The notes under the pieces were generated by a model. The model was not told the origin of the DNA, did not search any database, and saw nothing but the letters and a program-made list of their open reading frames with translations. The position numbers and the translations under genes are program-made. From the NCBI GenBank assembly GCA_963752345.1, contig CAVVYA010000014.1, forward strand, positions 1 through 64,000: a stretch of DNA of 64,000 nt, given 5' to 3'. Of this stretch, positions 34,930-44,339 are shown piece after piece. Numbering within the stretch: position 1 is the first letter of the stretch; every line of letters begins with the position of its first letter. This DNA comes from CAVVYA01 sp963752345. Lineage in GTDB: Bacteria > Pseudomonadota > Alphaproteobacteria > SMXQ01.

Positions 34930-35985
34930 TCAACCGATCAGGCGGCCGATCACCTTGGCGGTGTAATCCACCATCGGGATGATCCGCGCGTAATTGAGTC
35001 GCGTCGGGCCGATCACGCCGATCGCGCCGACGATTTTTTCCGCCGAATTGGCGAATGGCGCGACGATCATCGAACAGCCCGCGTTGCGGAACAGCTCGTT
35101 GCCCGCGCCGATGAAGATCTGCACGCCATCGGCGGTGGTCGCGAGATCGACGAGCTTGGCCATGGTTTCCCTGGTTTCGAGCGCCTGGAACAGGCCGCGG
35201 ATGCGTTCCAGATCCTCAAGCGCGGTGATGTTCTCGAGCAGGTTGGCTTGGCCGCGGACGATCAGATAGCCGCCTTTCTGCTCGCCCGACCAGGTCGCCA
35301 GGCCCTGCTCGACCAACTGACTCGTCAAACGATCCAATTGCGCGCGGTGTTCCTCCAATTCGGCGATGATTTCGCGGCGCGCGTCCTTGAGCGTGCGCCC
35401 GACCAGTTTGGCGTTGAGATAATTCGTCGCCTCGATCATCGACGAGGCGGGAACCCCCATCGGGACATCGATCAGGCGGTTCTCGACCAGGCCGTTCTCG
35501 GCCACCATGACCACCAGGGCACGGCCGTTGGCGAGCCCGACGAACTCGATATGCTTGAGCGGGGTTTCCGCCTTGGGCGCGGTCACCAGCCCGGCGCAGC
35601 GCGACAGACCCGACAGCATGGTCGAGGCTTCGGCCAATGCCTCTTCATAGCTTTTGCCGGCGGCGCCGCACTTGCTCTCGATATCGTGGCGCTCTTCCTT
35701 GGTCAGCCCGCCCAGTTCGAGCAGGCCATCGACGAACATCTTGAGCCCGGCCTCGGTGGGCAGCCGCCCGGCCGAGGTATGGGGCGAAAACAGCAGTCCG
35801 GCATCCTGCAGGTCGGACATCACATTGCGGATGGTCGCCGGCGAGAGATGCGCGGCGAGGCGCCGCGACAGGGTGCGTGAACCCACCGGCTCCCCGGTCT
35901 CCACATAGGATTCGACGATATTGCGGAAGATCTCGCGGGAACGCTCGTTGAGTTCGGTGATGGCCGCTTTGGGTGCCGTGGTCAT
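34930..35985 (-). CDS. hrcA: Heat-inducible transcription repressor HrcA
   Basis: HrcA represses chaperone operons by binding CIRCE operators and is refolded by GroEL. The 351-residue product has an N-terminal winged helix (LNERSREIFRNIVESYVETGEPVGSRTL, SPATIRNVMSDLQ and SAGRLPTEAGLKMFVD) and a C-terminal GAF-like domain ending IGVIGPTRLNYARIIPMVDY. No CIRCE site is visible in this window, so its target is probably groESL elsewhere. Confidence 0.94.
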   Translation of the reverse strand: MTTAPKAAITELNERSREIFRNIVESYVETGEPVGSRTLSRRLAAHLSPATIRNVMSDLQDAGLLFSPHTSAGRLPTEAGLKMFVDGLLELGGLTKEERHDIESKCGAAGKSYEEALAEASTMLSGLSRCAGLVTAPKAETPLKHIEFVGLANGRALVVMVAENGLVENRLIDVPMGVPASSMIEATNYLNAKLVGRTLKDARREIIAELEEHRAQLDRLTSQLVEQGLATWSGEQKGGYLIVRGQANLLENITALEDLERIRGLFQALETRETMAKLVDLATTADGVQIFIGAGNELFRNAGCSMIVAPFANSAEKIVGAIGVIGPTRLNYARIIPMVDYTAKVIGRLIG

Positions 35986-36181
35986 GACCGATCATAGGCT
36001 GTAAATCGTGGCCGGACATCGCTGAAATCCGGCCCTGGCCCGGAATCTAGTGACGGGGAACCCCCACGTCAACGGAGGCGGGTCTTAATCTTGTCCAATT
36101 CGCGGGCCCCAAGGGCCCCAGACGGGGTGACGGCCCTATGTCATCGTCATAAGATAGGAAGAACAGCCTTGGGGGAGACGC

Positions 36182-36589
36182 ATGACGATCGAGGTCCTGG
36201 ATCTGGCCGGCTACGCCAAGCGCGAGGAATCGCGCATCATGGTGATGGATACCCGGAAAATGCATGCCTGGGTGCATTATGCCAGGCCGGGCGAGCGCGA
36301 GGAGATGCATTGCCACAATCAGGACCAGACCATGCTGGTGCTCGAAGGCGAGTGCGCCATGACCTTTCCCGATGGCGGCCAATCGGTGCTGACCCCGGGC
36401 ATGGCCGCGCTGATTCGCGGCGGCTCGTTCTATGCGCTGGAGAACACCGGCGCGGGGCCGCTGATTTTCATGGGCACCCGCAGCGGACCCCATGCTTCCA
36501 ACAAGCGCATCGGCTACGACACCCGGCAGCAAGCACCGGCGCGCGGCCGCATGCTGCGTCACGAGCGGGGCGATCGATCCTCTGATTAG
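36182..36589 (+). CDS. Cupin-domain protein
   Basis: 135 residues with a single cupin barrel: metal-binding motif EMHCHNQDQTMLVLEGE (about residues 41-57) and a second half at GMAALIRGGSFYALENTG. A metal-dependent enzyme or small-molecule sensor; the substrate is not known. GGGGGA before the ATG is a clear ribosome site. It is divergent from hrcA. Confidence 0.8.
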   Translation: MTIEVLDLAGYAKREESRIMVMDTRKMHAWVHYARPGEREEMHCHNQDQTMLVLEGECAMTFPDGGQSVLTPGMAALIRGGSFYALENTGAGPLIFMGTRSGPHASNKRIGYDTRQQAPARGRMLRHERGDRSSD

Positions 36590-36688
36590 CGGCCGGCGCG
36601 GGGATGCTGGATGCTGGACGGCAACAGGGCGAGAGGTTAGCTTGCGCGCCAATCCTGTAAAACCGCAGCTGACCAGCAAGGACATCCC

Positions 36689-37408
36689 ATGCGACCCTCC
36701 GGACGCGCCACCGATCAACTTCGTTCCGTCACCCTTGAGCCAGGCGCGGCCAAATACGCCGAAGGCTCCTGCCTCGCGCGTTTCGGCGACACCCATGTGC
36801 TGTGCACCGCGAGCGTGGAAGAGAAGGTGCCGCCCTTCCTGCGCGATTCGGGCCGCGGCTGGGTGACGGCGGAATACGGCATGCTGCCCCGCTCGACCCA
36901 CACCCGCACCGACCGCGAAGCCGCGCGCGGCAAGCAGAGCGGGCGCACCCAGGAGATCCAGCGCCTGATCGGCCGCTCGCTCCGTGCGATCACCGATCTT
37001 CCGGCGCTCGGCGAACGGCAGATCCGCATCGACTGCGATGTGCTGCAGGCCGACGGCGGCACGCGCACCGCGGCGATCACCGGTTCTTACGTCGCGCTCT
37101 ACCTGGCGCTCAACAAGCTGATCAAGGCGGGCAAGCTGAAGAAGCTGCCGCTCACCGATCAGGTCGCGGCGATTTCCTGCGGCATCTGCGACGGCCAACC
37201 GGTGCTCGATCTCGACTACGCCGAGGATAGCTGCGCCATGACCGACGCCAATTTCGTGCTCACCGGCACCGGTCGTTTCGTCGAGATTCAAAGTACCGCC
37301 GAGCAGACGCCGTTCGACAAGGCGCAGTTCGATTCGCTGTTGGCGCTCGCCCAGAAGGGCGTCGGCGAACTGGCCAAGCTGCAGCGCGCCGCGCTCGGAC
37401 TCGCCTGA
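36689..37408 (+). CDS. rph: Ribonuclease PH
   Basis: Phosphorolytic 3' exonuclease that trims tRNA ends. The 239-residue protein starts [11 protein letters not shown] and has [11 protein letters not shown], the phosphate-binding [21 protein letters not shown] and [18 protein letters not shown]. Length and motif order are normal. It lies just upstream of rdgB, a common pairing in alphaproteobacteria next to hrcA-grpE. Confidence 0.96.
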   Translation: MRPSGRATDQLRSVTLEPGAAKYAEGSCLARFGDTHVLCTASVEEKVPPFLRDSGRGWVTAEYGMLPRSTHTRTDREAARGKQSGRTQEIQRLIGRSLRAITDLPALGERQIRIDCDVLQADGGTRTAAITGSYVALYLALNKLIKAGKLKKLPLTDQVAAISCGICDGQPVLDLDYAEDSCAMTDANFVLTGTGRFVEIQSTAEQTPFDKAQFDSLLALAQKGVGELAKLQRAALGLA

Positions 37409-37421
37409 CGGCGGGGCGCGC

Positions 37422-38099
37422 ATGGCACGCAGCAAACCATCCGCGCTCGCCGGCGGCAGGCTGGTTCTGGCCAGCCACAACGCGGGCAAGGTGCGCGAGA
37501 TCGCCGAGCTGCTCAAGCCGTTCGACGTCACGGTGATTTCGGCCGGCGAGCTCGGTCTGCCCGAGCCGGAGGAAACCGGCGCGACATTCGCCGAGAACGC
37601 CCTGATCAAGGCGAATGCGGCGGCACTCGCATCCGGACTGCCGGCGCTGGCCGACAATTCCGGCCTCGTGGTGGCGGCGCTGAACGGCGCGCCCGGCATC
37701 TATTCCGCGCGCTGGGCCGGACCCGACAAGAATTTCGCCGGCGCCATGGAGCGCATCGAGCGCGAATTGGCGGCGCGCGCGCGCACCCATGCGGTAGCGG
37801 ATCGCCGGGCCTATTTCGTCTGCGCCCTGGCGCTGTGCTGGCCGGCGATTTCCTACGGTGGCACGCCGGTGGCGCGCGCGTTCGAGGGCCGTGTCGACGG
37901 CCGCCTGGTGTGGCCGCCGCGCGGCGCGCGCGGCTTCGGCTATGACCCGATGTTCGTCGCCGACGGCCAGACCCAGACCTTCGGCGAAATAGATCCGGCC
38001 ATGAAGCATGCGATCAGCCACCGCGCCGATGCCTTCCACAAGCTGGTGGCAGCCACCTTCACCGAATCCCGCTCTCCCGCCGGCCTCCCGAGCTGTTGA
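37422..38099 (+). CDS. rdgB: XTP/dITP diphosphatase (non-canonical purine NTP pyrophosphatase)
   Basis: Removes ITP, dITP and XTP from nucleotide pools. The 225-residue protein has the nucleotide site [23 protein letters not shown], catalytic ADNSGLVV and the C-terminal GYDPMFV and [10 protein letters not shown] motifs. It begins 13 bp after rph. Confidence 0.95.
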   Translation: MARSKPSALAGGRLVLASHNAGKVREIAELLKPFDVTVISAGELGLPEPEETGATFAENALIKANAAALASGLPALADNSGLVVAALNGAPGIYSARWAGPDKNFAGAMERIERELAARARTHAVADRRAYFVCALALCWPAISYGGTPVARAFEGRVDGRLVWPPRGARGFGYDPMFVADGQTQTFGEIDPAMKHAISHRADAFHKLVAATFTESRSPAGLPSC

Positions 38100-38256
38100 G
38101 AGGGCGTGCTGTTAACGAATAAGGCGCGCAATTCCACATGTGTGGCGCGAGATTCCCTTGTGCCGCCTTAGTTTGGACACCGCCCGATGTGAGCCTTCAC
38201 GGGTCCGGCGCCGCACGTTCCCACACCGCGCGCCGAAAACGAACGGAGAGCATCAC

Positions 38257-38706
38257 ATGACCAAGTCCTTCCTGACCGCCACCGCGTTCGCCGCTCTGAT
38301 CGGTTTCGCCGCGAGCGGCGCGATGGCGCAGCAGAGCGCGCCGTCGCTCGACGCCCCCGCCATTCAGAAGTCGGCGCCGGTCGAATCGGGCAAGAGCGGC
38401 GCGGCGCCGGGCACGGTGCAGAACAAGTCGGGCGACACCATGAAGCAGGGCGCAACCGCGCCGCTTGATGGTAAAGCCAAACGCGACGCCGCCACCGTCA
38501 AGCCGGCCGACCGCAAGGCGAACCGTCAGGCGGCTCAGGCGTGCGCCACCATCAAGGACAAGGCGGCGCATGATGCCTGCCTGAATGCCCATGCCAAAAA
38601 CGATGGCGCCAAGAACCAGCCGGCCAAGAATCCGGCAGCCGGCAAGGTCGACCAGAAGGCGGCGACCCCGGAGAAGGTGAAGCCGGCACCGCGCGTCGGT
38701 GGTTGA
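38257..38706 (+). CDS. Small secreted Lys/Ala-rich protein of unknown function
   Basis: 149 residues with a signal peptide (1-24, ending AMAQ) and a low-complexity mature part rich in Ala, Lys and Pro. Two cysteines occur in QACATIKDKAAHDACLNAH (about 96-110) and could form a disulfide. GGAGAG precedes the ATG. I do not recognise a family; the lysine-rich tail suggests binding to an acidic surface. Confidence 0.65.
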   Translation: MTKSFLTATAFAALIGFAASGAMAQQSAPSLDAPAIQKSAPVESGKSGAAPGTVQNKSGDTMKQGATAPLDGKAKRDAATVKPADRKANRQAAQACATIKDKAAHDACLNAHAKNDGAKNQPAKNPAAGKVDQKAATPEKVKPAPRVGG

Positions 38707-38732
38707 GTAAAGGCGGTTTCGATCCGTCGCAG

Positions 38733-38766
38733 TTGATCACGCGTTCAGCAGAGTTTGATCACGCGT
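38733..38766. repeat. Pair of 12-bp direct repeats TTGATCACGCGT
   Basis: Identical copies start at 38733 and 38755, 22 bp apart (two helical turns). They stand between the stop at 38706 and the terminator at 38803. TGATCA within each copy is itself a palindrome. They may be a regulator site or a duplication scar. Confidence 0.7.
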
Positions 38767-38802
38767 AAAGTCATGGCAGCGTAAACAGCGTCAGTGAGGA
38801 AA

Positions 38803-38826
38803 CGGGCCGCGATTGCGGCCCGTTTT
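38803..38826 (+). terminator. Rho-independent terminator
   Basis: CGGGCCGC-GATT-GCGGCCCG stem followed by TTTTC, about 96 bp after the upstream secreted-protein gene. Confidence 0.8.
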
Positions 38827-38877
38827 CTCATGCGCGATGCGCTCAGTCGCCCACCACCGGGTCTCAGGAGACACGCC

Positions 38878-39183
38878 ATGACCCGGTTGACAGTGAAACC
38901 CAAATCTCGCGCTACGAAGGTTCTCTGCGCGATGATGCTCGGCATGAGCCTCGGCGCTCTGCCGACTCTCGCGAGCGCCGCCGACCATGCCGCGCCGATC
39001 AGGCCGGCGGTGCCGGCTCAGTCGGCCGCCTCGCCGAATTCCTCCGCCGCCGACAGCAGCGCCCAGTCTGGCGGTGGCGGCGCGGCGCTGTCCAACTCCG
39101 GCGCGCCGGTGGTGACCGGAGCCTGGTGCGACCCGATCACCCATGTCTGCGAGCGGCATCTCGGGACCAGCAATAACTCGTGA
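38878..39183 (+). CDS. Small secreted Ser/Ala-rich protein of unknown function
   Basis: 101 residues with a signal peptide (about 1-34, ending ASAAD), an Ala/Pro/Ser-rich middle and a C-terminal GAWCDPITHVCERHLG with two cysteines seven apart. CAGGAG stands before the ATG. It lies between two terminators and so is probably a single-gene transcript. No family recognised. Confidence 0.6.
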   Translation: MTRLTVKPKSRATKVLCAMMLGMSLGALPTLASAADHAAPIRPAVPAQSAASPNSSAADSSAQSGGGGAALSNSGAPVVTGAWCDPITHVCERHLGTSNNS

Positions 39184-39192
39184 CGCCCAAGG

Positions 39193-39227
39193 AAAGCGGG
39201 CCGCCGCATCGCGGCCCGCTTTCTTTT
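39193..39227 (+). terminator. Rho-independent terminator
   Basis: A perfect 12-bp stem AAAGCGGGCCGC / GCGGCCCGCTTT with a CGCATC loop, followed by CTTTT, nine bp after the small secreted-protein stop. Confidence 0.9.
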
Positions 39228-39265
39228 ACCGGCGCGCCAGGGCGGGAATGCCTATATTCACCGCC

Positions 39266-40481
39266 ATGACTCCCGCCGCCGCGATCGATCCCGTGCTACC
39301 CGGCCCCCAGGTGCCGCTGGGCCTCTATGTGCATTGGCCGTTCTGCGTCTCGAAATGCCCCTATTGCGACTTCAACAGCCATGTGCGCGACGGGGTCGAT
39401 AGCGCCGCCCATCAGGCCCGCTGGCGCGGCGCTTATCTGCGCGAGATGGCGTTCGAAGCGGCGCGCACGCTCGGCAACGGCGCGCCACGTCCACTGGTCA
39501 GCATCTTCTTCGGTGGTGGCACGCCATCCCTGATGGCACCCGACACGGTGGCCGCGATCATCGACCAAGCGCGCGCGCTCTGGGGCTTGGCGCCGGAGTG
39601 CGAGATCACCCTGGAAGCGAATCCGAGCTCGGTCGAGGCCGCGCGCTTCGCCGGGTTCCGCGCTGCGGGGGTCAACCGCGTCTCGCTCGGCATCCAGGCA
39701 CTGCATGACGAGACTCTGAAGTTCCTCGGCCGCGCCCATGATCGCGCGCAGGCGCTCGCCGCGCTCGATACCGCGCGGAAGACATTTTCACGCGTCTCGT
39801 GCGATCTGATCTATGCACGGCCCGGCCAGACGGTCGCAGCGTGGCGCGACGAGCTCGACACCGCCATCGGTTTCGGCACCTCCCACTCTGTCGGTCTACC
39901 AGCTCACCATCGAGAAGGGCACGCCGTTCTATGCCGCGCATCGGCGCGGCGATTTCGTGCTACCCGATGAAGCGACCGCCGCCGCGCTGTTCGAGGAAAC
40001 CCAGGAGCGCCTGGCGGCAGCCGGCTTGCGCGCCTACGAAATTTCCAACCACGCGCGGCCCGGACTGGAGAGCCGCCACAACCTGATCTACTGGCGCTCG
40101 GAAGACTATGCCGGCGTCGGTCCCGGCGCTCACGGCCGGCTGACCCTCGATGGCGAGACGCTCGCCACCATGCGCAAGCACAAGCCGGAAGACTGGCTGC
40201 GCGCGGTCGAGCAGGAGGGCAGCGGCTCGCAGGAAGAAGCCATGGTCGGGCGCGACGACCGCCTGACCGAGATGCTGATGATGGGCCTGCGCCTCGCCGA
40301 GGCCATTCCGCGCGAACGCTTCCTGCGCCTCGCCGGCGGCGAGCCCGAAGCCGTGCTCGATGGCGCGCGACTCGCGCGCCTGATCGACGGTGGCTTCCTG
40401 ATGCTCGACGACGACGGATTGCGCGCCACGGCGGCGGGCCGCCAGCGGCTCAACAGCGTGCTGACCGCGCTGCTCGCTTAG
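39266..40481 (+). CDS. hemW: Radical SAM heme chaperone HemW, one +1 shift
   Basis: HemW carries heme to respiratory proteins. The radical-SAM cysteines are in CVSKCPYCDFNSH (about residue 24), and GGGTPSLM, ITLEANPSS and NRVSLGIQALHD follow. The HemN C-terminal domain includes YEISNHARPGLESRHNLIYW. The CVSKCPYCDF form with four cysteines including DFNSH is the HemW type rather than coproporphyrinogen oxidase HemN. An extra T near 39887 splits the frame; corrected length is 404 residues from ATG 39266 (ATG 39248 is also possible). Confidence 0.92.
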
Positions 40482-40492
40482 AGTGTCGGCGG

Positions 40493-41932
40493 CTATTGCG
40501 TGAGTTTTTCGAAAGTCTGCGGCGCCGGGCTGACCACCCGCGAGCTGCGCGAGCCGATTTGCTTTACCGCGAGCCCGCGCTCGACGACGCCCGTCGGCAA
40601 CAGACGGAAGATGCCGTCGACGCCGGCGAAGCCGTTCGGCGCGGCGATCGCTTCGCGGGAGAACGCGTCACGGCCGCCGCTGCGCGCCAGCACGACCGCG
40701 AGCGCCGTCGCATCGTAGCCGAGCGAGGCGCGCGGCGGCGGCGTCTGGCCGTAAGTCTGGCGGTAGGATTGCTGAAACACGCGGTGCGACTCCTCGGCCG
40801 GCGCCGGATACCAACCGCCGACCAGCGCCGGCTCGGTCCAGGTTTCCGGCGAATCCCATTCCAGCGGCCCGAGCGCATGCACGCGGCGCGGATCGATGTC
40901 GTAGAACAGCAGCAGCGGCGCGATGACCTTGAGCCGATCGCCGCTTTCCGGAATGATCACCGCGTCGAATTCCACGTCGCCCAGCGTCTCGACCCGCTCC
41001 AGCCGGCGCAGCGCCGCGCGCGAGGCCTCGTCGCCCTTCGCCGCGAGCTCCTTGCGTTGGGCGAGCAGGGCCGCGTGCCGCTGATTATAGTTGGCGAGCC
41101 GGCGCACCACCGGGGATACGCCCTGGGTGGTGAGCTGCGGGTCGTAGGTTTCGACGCGCGTCACCTGGGCATTGAGATTGCGCACCGCGTTCTGCAGGGC
41201 GGCGGTGATGCGATTGCCGTAGACCGAGTCGGGCACCAGGGCGGCGAAGCGCGTGGCGCCGCGGCCGGCGGCGTAATTGACCACGCGCTCGAATTGCAAT
41301 TCCGGCGTGAAGCCGAGGACATAGACGTCGTCGCCGGCCACCGCATAATCGTTGGTGAAGGCGACCAGGGGCACGCCGCGGGCGCGGGTCAGCGGGGCGA
41401 CTGCCTCGACCTCGGACGAGAATACCGGGCCGAGGATGAGCCGAGCGCCCGAATCGATCGCTTCCTGGGCGGCGCGTAGCGCGCCCTCCGGCGTGCCGCC
41501 CGTATCGCGCGGCGCCAGGGCGATTTCCAAGGCGCCGGGACCGCCATCGGGCGCGCCGCTGAGATCGAACAGCGCCATCTGCGCGGCGTTGAGCAGCGCC
41601 TGGCCAAAGCCGGCATGCGGCCCGCTGAGCGGCGCCAGCAACGCCACCGTGACCGTTTCACGCGCGCCGGGCGGCGGCGTGAGCTTGATATCGGAGTCCA
41701 ATGGCGGCAGTGTCTCGACTTGCGGCGCGATGCCGCGCGGCGCCTGAGTGGCGTCCGGCGCGGGTGCCGTGGGCGCCGGCCGAACCGGCGCTTGGCGCGC
41801 GGGCGTACAGCCGGCGGCGAGGGCCAGGACCGGCGCCAGCAGGGCGACGGCTGCCCAGCGCCGCCAGGACGGACGCGCTATGGTGCGAGCGGTCGAGTCG
41901 GAGAAGCGAAAGGTCGGGAAATGAGCCGTCAT
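40493..41932 (-). CDS. Penicillin-binding-protein activator, LpoA/LppC family lipoprotein
   Basis: 479 residues: signal peptide with lipobox LAAGC (Cys near 42), a Pro/Ala-rich linker, and a periplasmic-binding-protein fold (about 92-470) starting VTVALLAPLSGPHAGFGQALLNAAQMAL. In gammaproteobacteria LpoA activates PBP1a; the alphaproteobacterial members have only this domain and their partner is not proven. It is divergent from rsmI, an arrangement conserved with yraN and gshB in this class. Confidence 0.83.
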   Translation of the reverse strand: MTAHFPTFRFSDSTARTIARPSWRRWAAVALLAPVLALAAGCTPARQAPVRPAPTAPAPDATQAPRGIAPQVETLPPLDSDIKLTPPPGARETVTVALLAPLSGPHAGFGQALLNAAQMALFDLSGAPDGGPGALEIALAPRDTGGTPEGALRAAQEAIDSGARLILGPVFSSEVEAVAPLTRARGVPLVAFTNDYAVAGDDVYVLGFTPELQFERVVNYAAGRGATRFAALVPDSVYGNRITAALQNAVRNLNAQVTRVETYDPQLTTQGVSPVVRRLANYNQRHAALLAQRKELAAKGDEASRAALRRLERVETLGDVEFDAVIIPESGDRLKVIAPLLLFYDIDPRRVHALGPLEWDSPETWTEPALVGGWYPAPAEESHRVFQQSYRQTYGQTPPPRASLGYDATALAVVLARSGGRDAFSREAIAAPNGFAGVDGIFRLLPTGVVERGLAVKQIGSRSSRVVSPAPQTFEKLTQ

Positions 41933-41999
41933 AGACACCGTGAGGATAAGCGGCAGCGGGGGGATGGACTTTCTCGTGGTATCGGGCGACACCGAGGAC

Positions 42000-42992
42000 A
42001 TGGGCCGGACTGTGTCCCAACGTAACCAGGGCGCGCCGGCAAGTAAACCGGCAGCGGCGAAGAATCGGACCGCCCACGTCGGAAATGCCCTCGGGCGCCG
42101 GGACGCCACGGATGCGTCGCCGCTGGCGCCGGGACTTTATGTCGTCGCGACGCCGATCGGCAATGCCGAGGACATCACCCTGCGGGCGCTCACCGTGCTG
42201 CGCGCGGTCGACGAGGTGGCCTGCGAGGACAGCCGCGTCACCGCGAAGCTGCTGGCGCGCCATGGGGTCGGCGCCAAGCTCACGCCCTACCATGAGCATA
42301 ACGCCGCCAGGACGCGGCCGCGGCTGCTCGCCAATTTGAGCGGCGGCGGACGCATCGCCCTGGTGTCCGACGCCGGCACGCCGCTGGTGTCCGACCCGGG
42401 CTACAAGCTGGTACGCGCCTGTATCGAGGCCGGCATCCCGGTCATACCGGTGCCCGGGCCTTCCGCCCCGCTCACGGCTCTTCTGGTCTCCGGCCTGCCG
42501 TCCGACCGCTTCCTGTTCGCCGGATTCCTGCCCAACAAGCCGGCCGCCCGGCGCCGGGTGTTCGGCGAGCTTGCCGCGGTTCCCGCGACGTTGCTGTTCT
42601 TCGAGTCCGCCCAGCGGCTGGCCGAATCCCTGGCCGACATGGCCGAGGTCCTGGGCGACCGACCGGCCGCCGTGGCGCGCGAACTGACCAAGCTGTTCGA
42701 GGAATGCCGGCGCGGCAGCCTCGCGGAATTGGCCGCCCATTACCGGGAAAGCGGCCCGCCCAAGGGCGAGATCGTCATCGTGTGCGGCGGCGCGACCGGC
42801 GCGGCTGCCGAGGCCGCCGCCGAAACACTGGATTCGCAGCTCGCCGTCGCCCTCGAACGGATGAGCCTGAAGGATGCCGTGGCCGCGGTGGCGAGCGCGA
42901 CCGGCCTGCCGCGCAAACAGGTCTATGCCCGCGCGCTGCACCTCGCCGAGAAGGACACGGCGGAGGCCGACAAGCCGGGGAGCGGGCCATGA
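42000..42992 (+). CDS. rsmI: 16S rRNA 2'-O-ribose C1402 methyltransferase
   Basis: RsmI methylates the ribose of C1402. The conserved fold starts at LYVVATPIGNAEDITLRAL, then CEDSRVTAKLL, ALVSDAGTPLVSDPGYKLV and VPGPSAPLTALLVSGLPSDRF (the SAM-binding tetrapyrrole-methylase-like fold). ATG 42000 gives 330 residues including about 45 non-conserved residues; other starts upstream are open. The stop overlaps the yraN start. Confidence 0.94.
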   Translation: MGRTVSQRNQGAPASKPAAAKNRTAHVGNALGRRDATDASPLAPGLYVVATPIGNAEDITLRALTVLRAVDEVACEDSRVTAKLLARHGVGAKLTPYHEHNAARTRPRLLANLSGGGRIALVSDAGTPLVSDPGYKLVRACIEAGIPVIPVPGPSAPLTALLVSGLPSDRFLFAGFLPNKPAARRRVFGELAAVPATLLFFESAQRLAESLADMAEVLGDRPAAVARELTKLFEECRRGSLAELAAHYRESGPPKGEIVIVCGGATGAAAEAAAETLDSQLAVALERMSLKDAVAAVASATGLPRKQVYARALHLAEKDTAEADKPGSGP

Positions 42993-43367
42993 GCGGCGGC
43001 GGCGCGGGGCGGCCCGACCGGACGCGCGCCTGGCGCCATGGACGATGGGCGGAAACCGCCGCCGCCGCCCTGCTCGTGGTCACGGGCTGGCGGATTCTCG
43101 ACCGTGACTGGAAGAGCCCGGCCGGCGAAATCGACATCGTCGCGCGGCGGCGCCGCACAATTGCCTTCATCGAGGTGAAGACTCGCGAGGATCTCGCGGC
43201 CGCCGGCGAGGCGATCGGCCAGCGGCAGCAGCAGCGCATCCGGCGCGCCGCCGGACTCTATCTGGCGCGCCATCCCGCGCTCGCCGTGCTCGACGCGCGC
43301 TTCGACGCGGTACCTCGTCCTGCCATGGCGCTGGCCGGTCGTTCTCCGCGACGCCTGGCGTGAGTGA
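42989..43367 (+). CDS. yraN: YraN/UPF0102 family endonuclease-fold protein, one +1 shift near the end
   Basis: 125 residues after correction. The nuclease-like core is AAALLVVTGWRILDRDWKSPAGEIDIVARRR with FIEVKTR, a PD-(D/E)XK arrangement (GEIDIV..EVKTR). The extra base near 43313 shifts the conserved tail LVLPWRWPVVLRDAWRE out of frame. Role unknown; always near rsmI and gshB. It starts within the rsmI stop. Confidence 0.88.
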
Positions 43368-43499
43368 TGACAAGTCCAGTCCGTGAGTCAATTGATGGGC
43401 GTGATGAGTAATTGTGGAACTTCGCGCGAATTCGCTGTAAATGCCGCTGCAGGACTGGACAAGCGCGCCGCCTTGTATGACTCTCGCACGAGGATTTAG

Positions 43500-44339
43500 A
43501 TGAGCATGCTGTCGAACGACGCTTTGAGACTTCGCCGCATCATCGCAAGCCTGGCGCTGCTCGGCGCCCTCCCGCTGGTCGCCGGCTGCGCCGAGACCAT
43601 CATCGGCGCCGGCGCCACCGGCGCGGTCGCCGCCTCCCAGGAGCGTGGCCTCGGCGGCGCCGTCGGGGACACGCAGATCCGCACGGCGATCAACTTCCTG
43701 TGGTTCGAAGAAAACACCGAGATGTACCATCAGCTGAACCTCAATGTGCATGAGGGGCGGGTGATGATCACCGGCGTCGTCGCCAAGCAGGAATGGAAGG
43801 ACGAGGCGGTCAAGCGCGCCTGGCGCGCCAAGGGCGTCAAAGAAGTGATCGACGAGATCATCGTCGATCCCAAGGGCACCAGCGGCACCTTCGCGCGGGA
43901 TTCCTGGATCGCCACCCAGCTCAAGACCAAGCTGCTGTTCGACAAGAACATCTATTCGATCAACTACTCGATCGAAACCGTGCGCGGCAACGTCTACATC
44001 ATGGGCGTGGCGCAGGACCGCAACGAACTCGACCTCGTGCTCAACAATGCACGCAGTGTCGAATATGTCCGGCGCGTGGTCAGCTACGTGCTCCTCAAGG
44101 ACGATCCGCGGCGCACCGGCATGCCGCCCGGCACCGTGACCCGCGGCACGACGGCGACATCGCAGCCGTCCGCTGGATCGGACTTCAGCGGCGCGAGCCC
44201 GGCGACGGTGCCGGTCAACAGCGGCTATGGCGACGCCGGATATGGCGGCACCGGCGGCCCGATCGGTGGCGCGGCGCCGCGCAGCGGCGGGTCCTCGATT
44301 CAGTCCGTGCCGCTGGAGCCCCCGCCTGGAGGCCAATGA
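43500..44339 (+). CDS. BON-domain lipoprotein
   Basis: 279 residues with a signal peptide and lipobox LVAGC (Cys near 30), and two BON domains (about 55-120 and 130-195; LNLNVHEGRVMITGVV and YSIETVRGNVYIMGVA). The Gly/Ser/Pro-rich tail is flexible. BON proteins bind phospholipid and protect the outer membrane. It overlaps the next gene by ATGA. Confidence 0.85.
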   Translation: MSMLSNDALRLRRIIASLALLGALPLVAGCAETIIGAGATGAVAASQERGLGGAVGDTQIRTAINFLWFEENTEMYHQLNLNVHEGRVMITGVVAKQEWKDEAVKRAWRAKGVKEVIDEIIVDPKGTSGTFARDSWIATQLKTKLLFDKNIYSINYSIETVRGNVYIMGVAQDRNELDLVLNNARSVEYVRRVVSYVLLKDDPRRTGMPPGTVTRGTTATSQPSAGSDFSGASPATVPVNSGYGDAGYGGTGGPIGGAAPRSGGSSIQSVPLEPPPGGQ

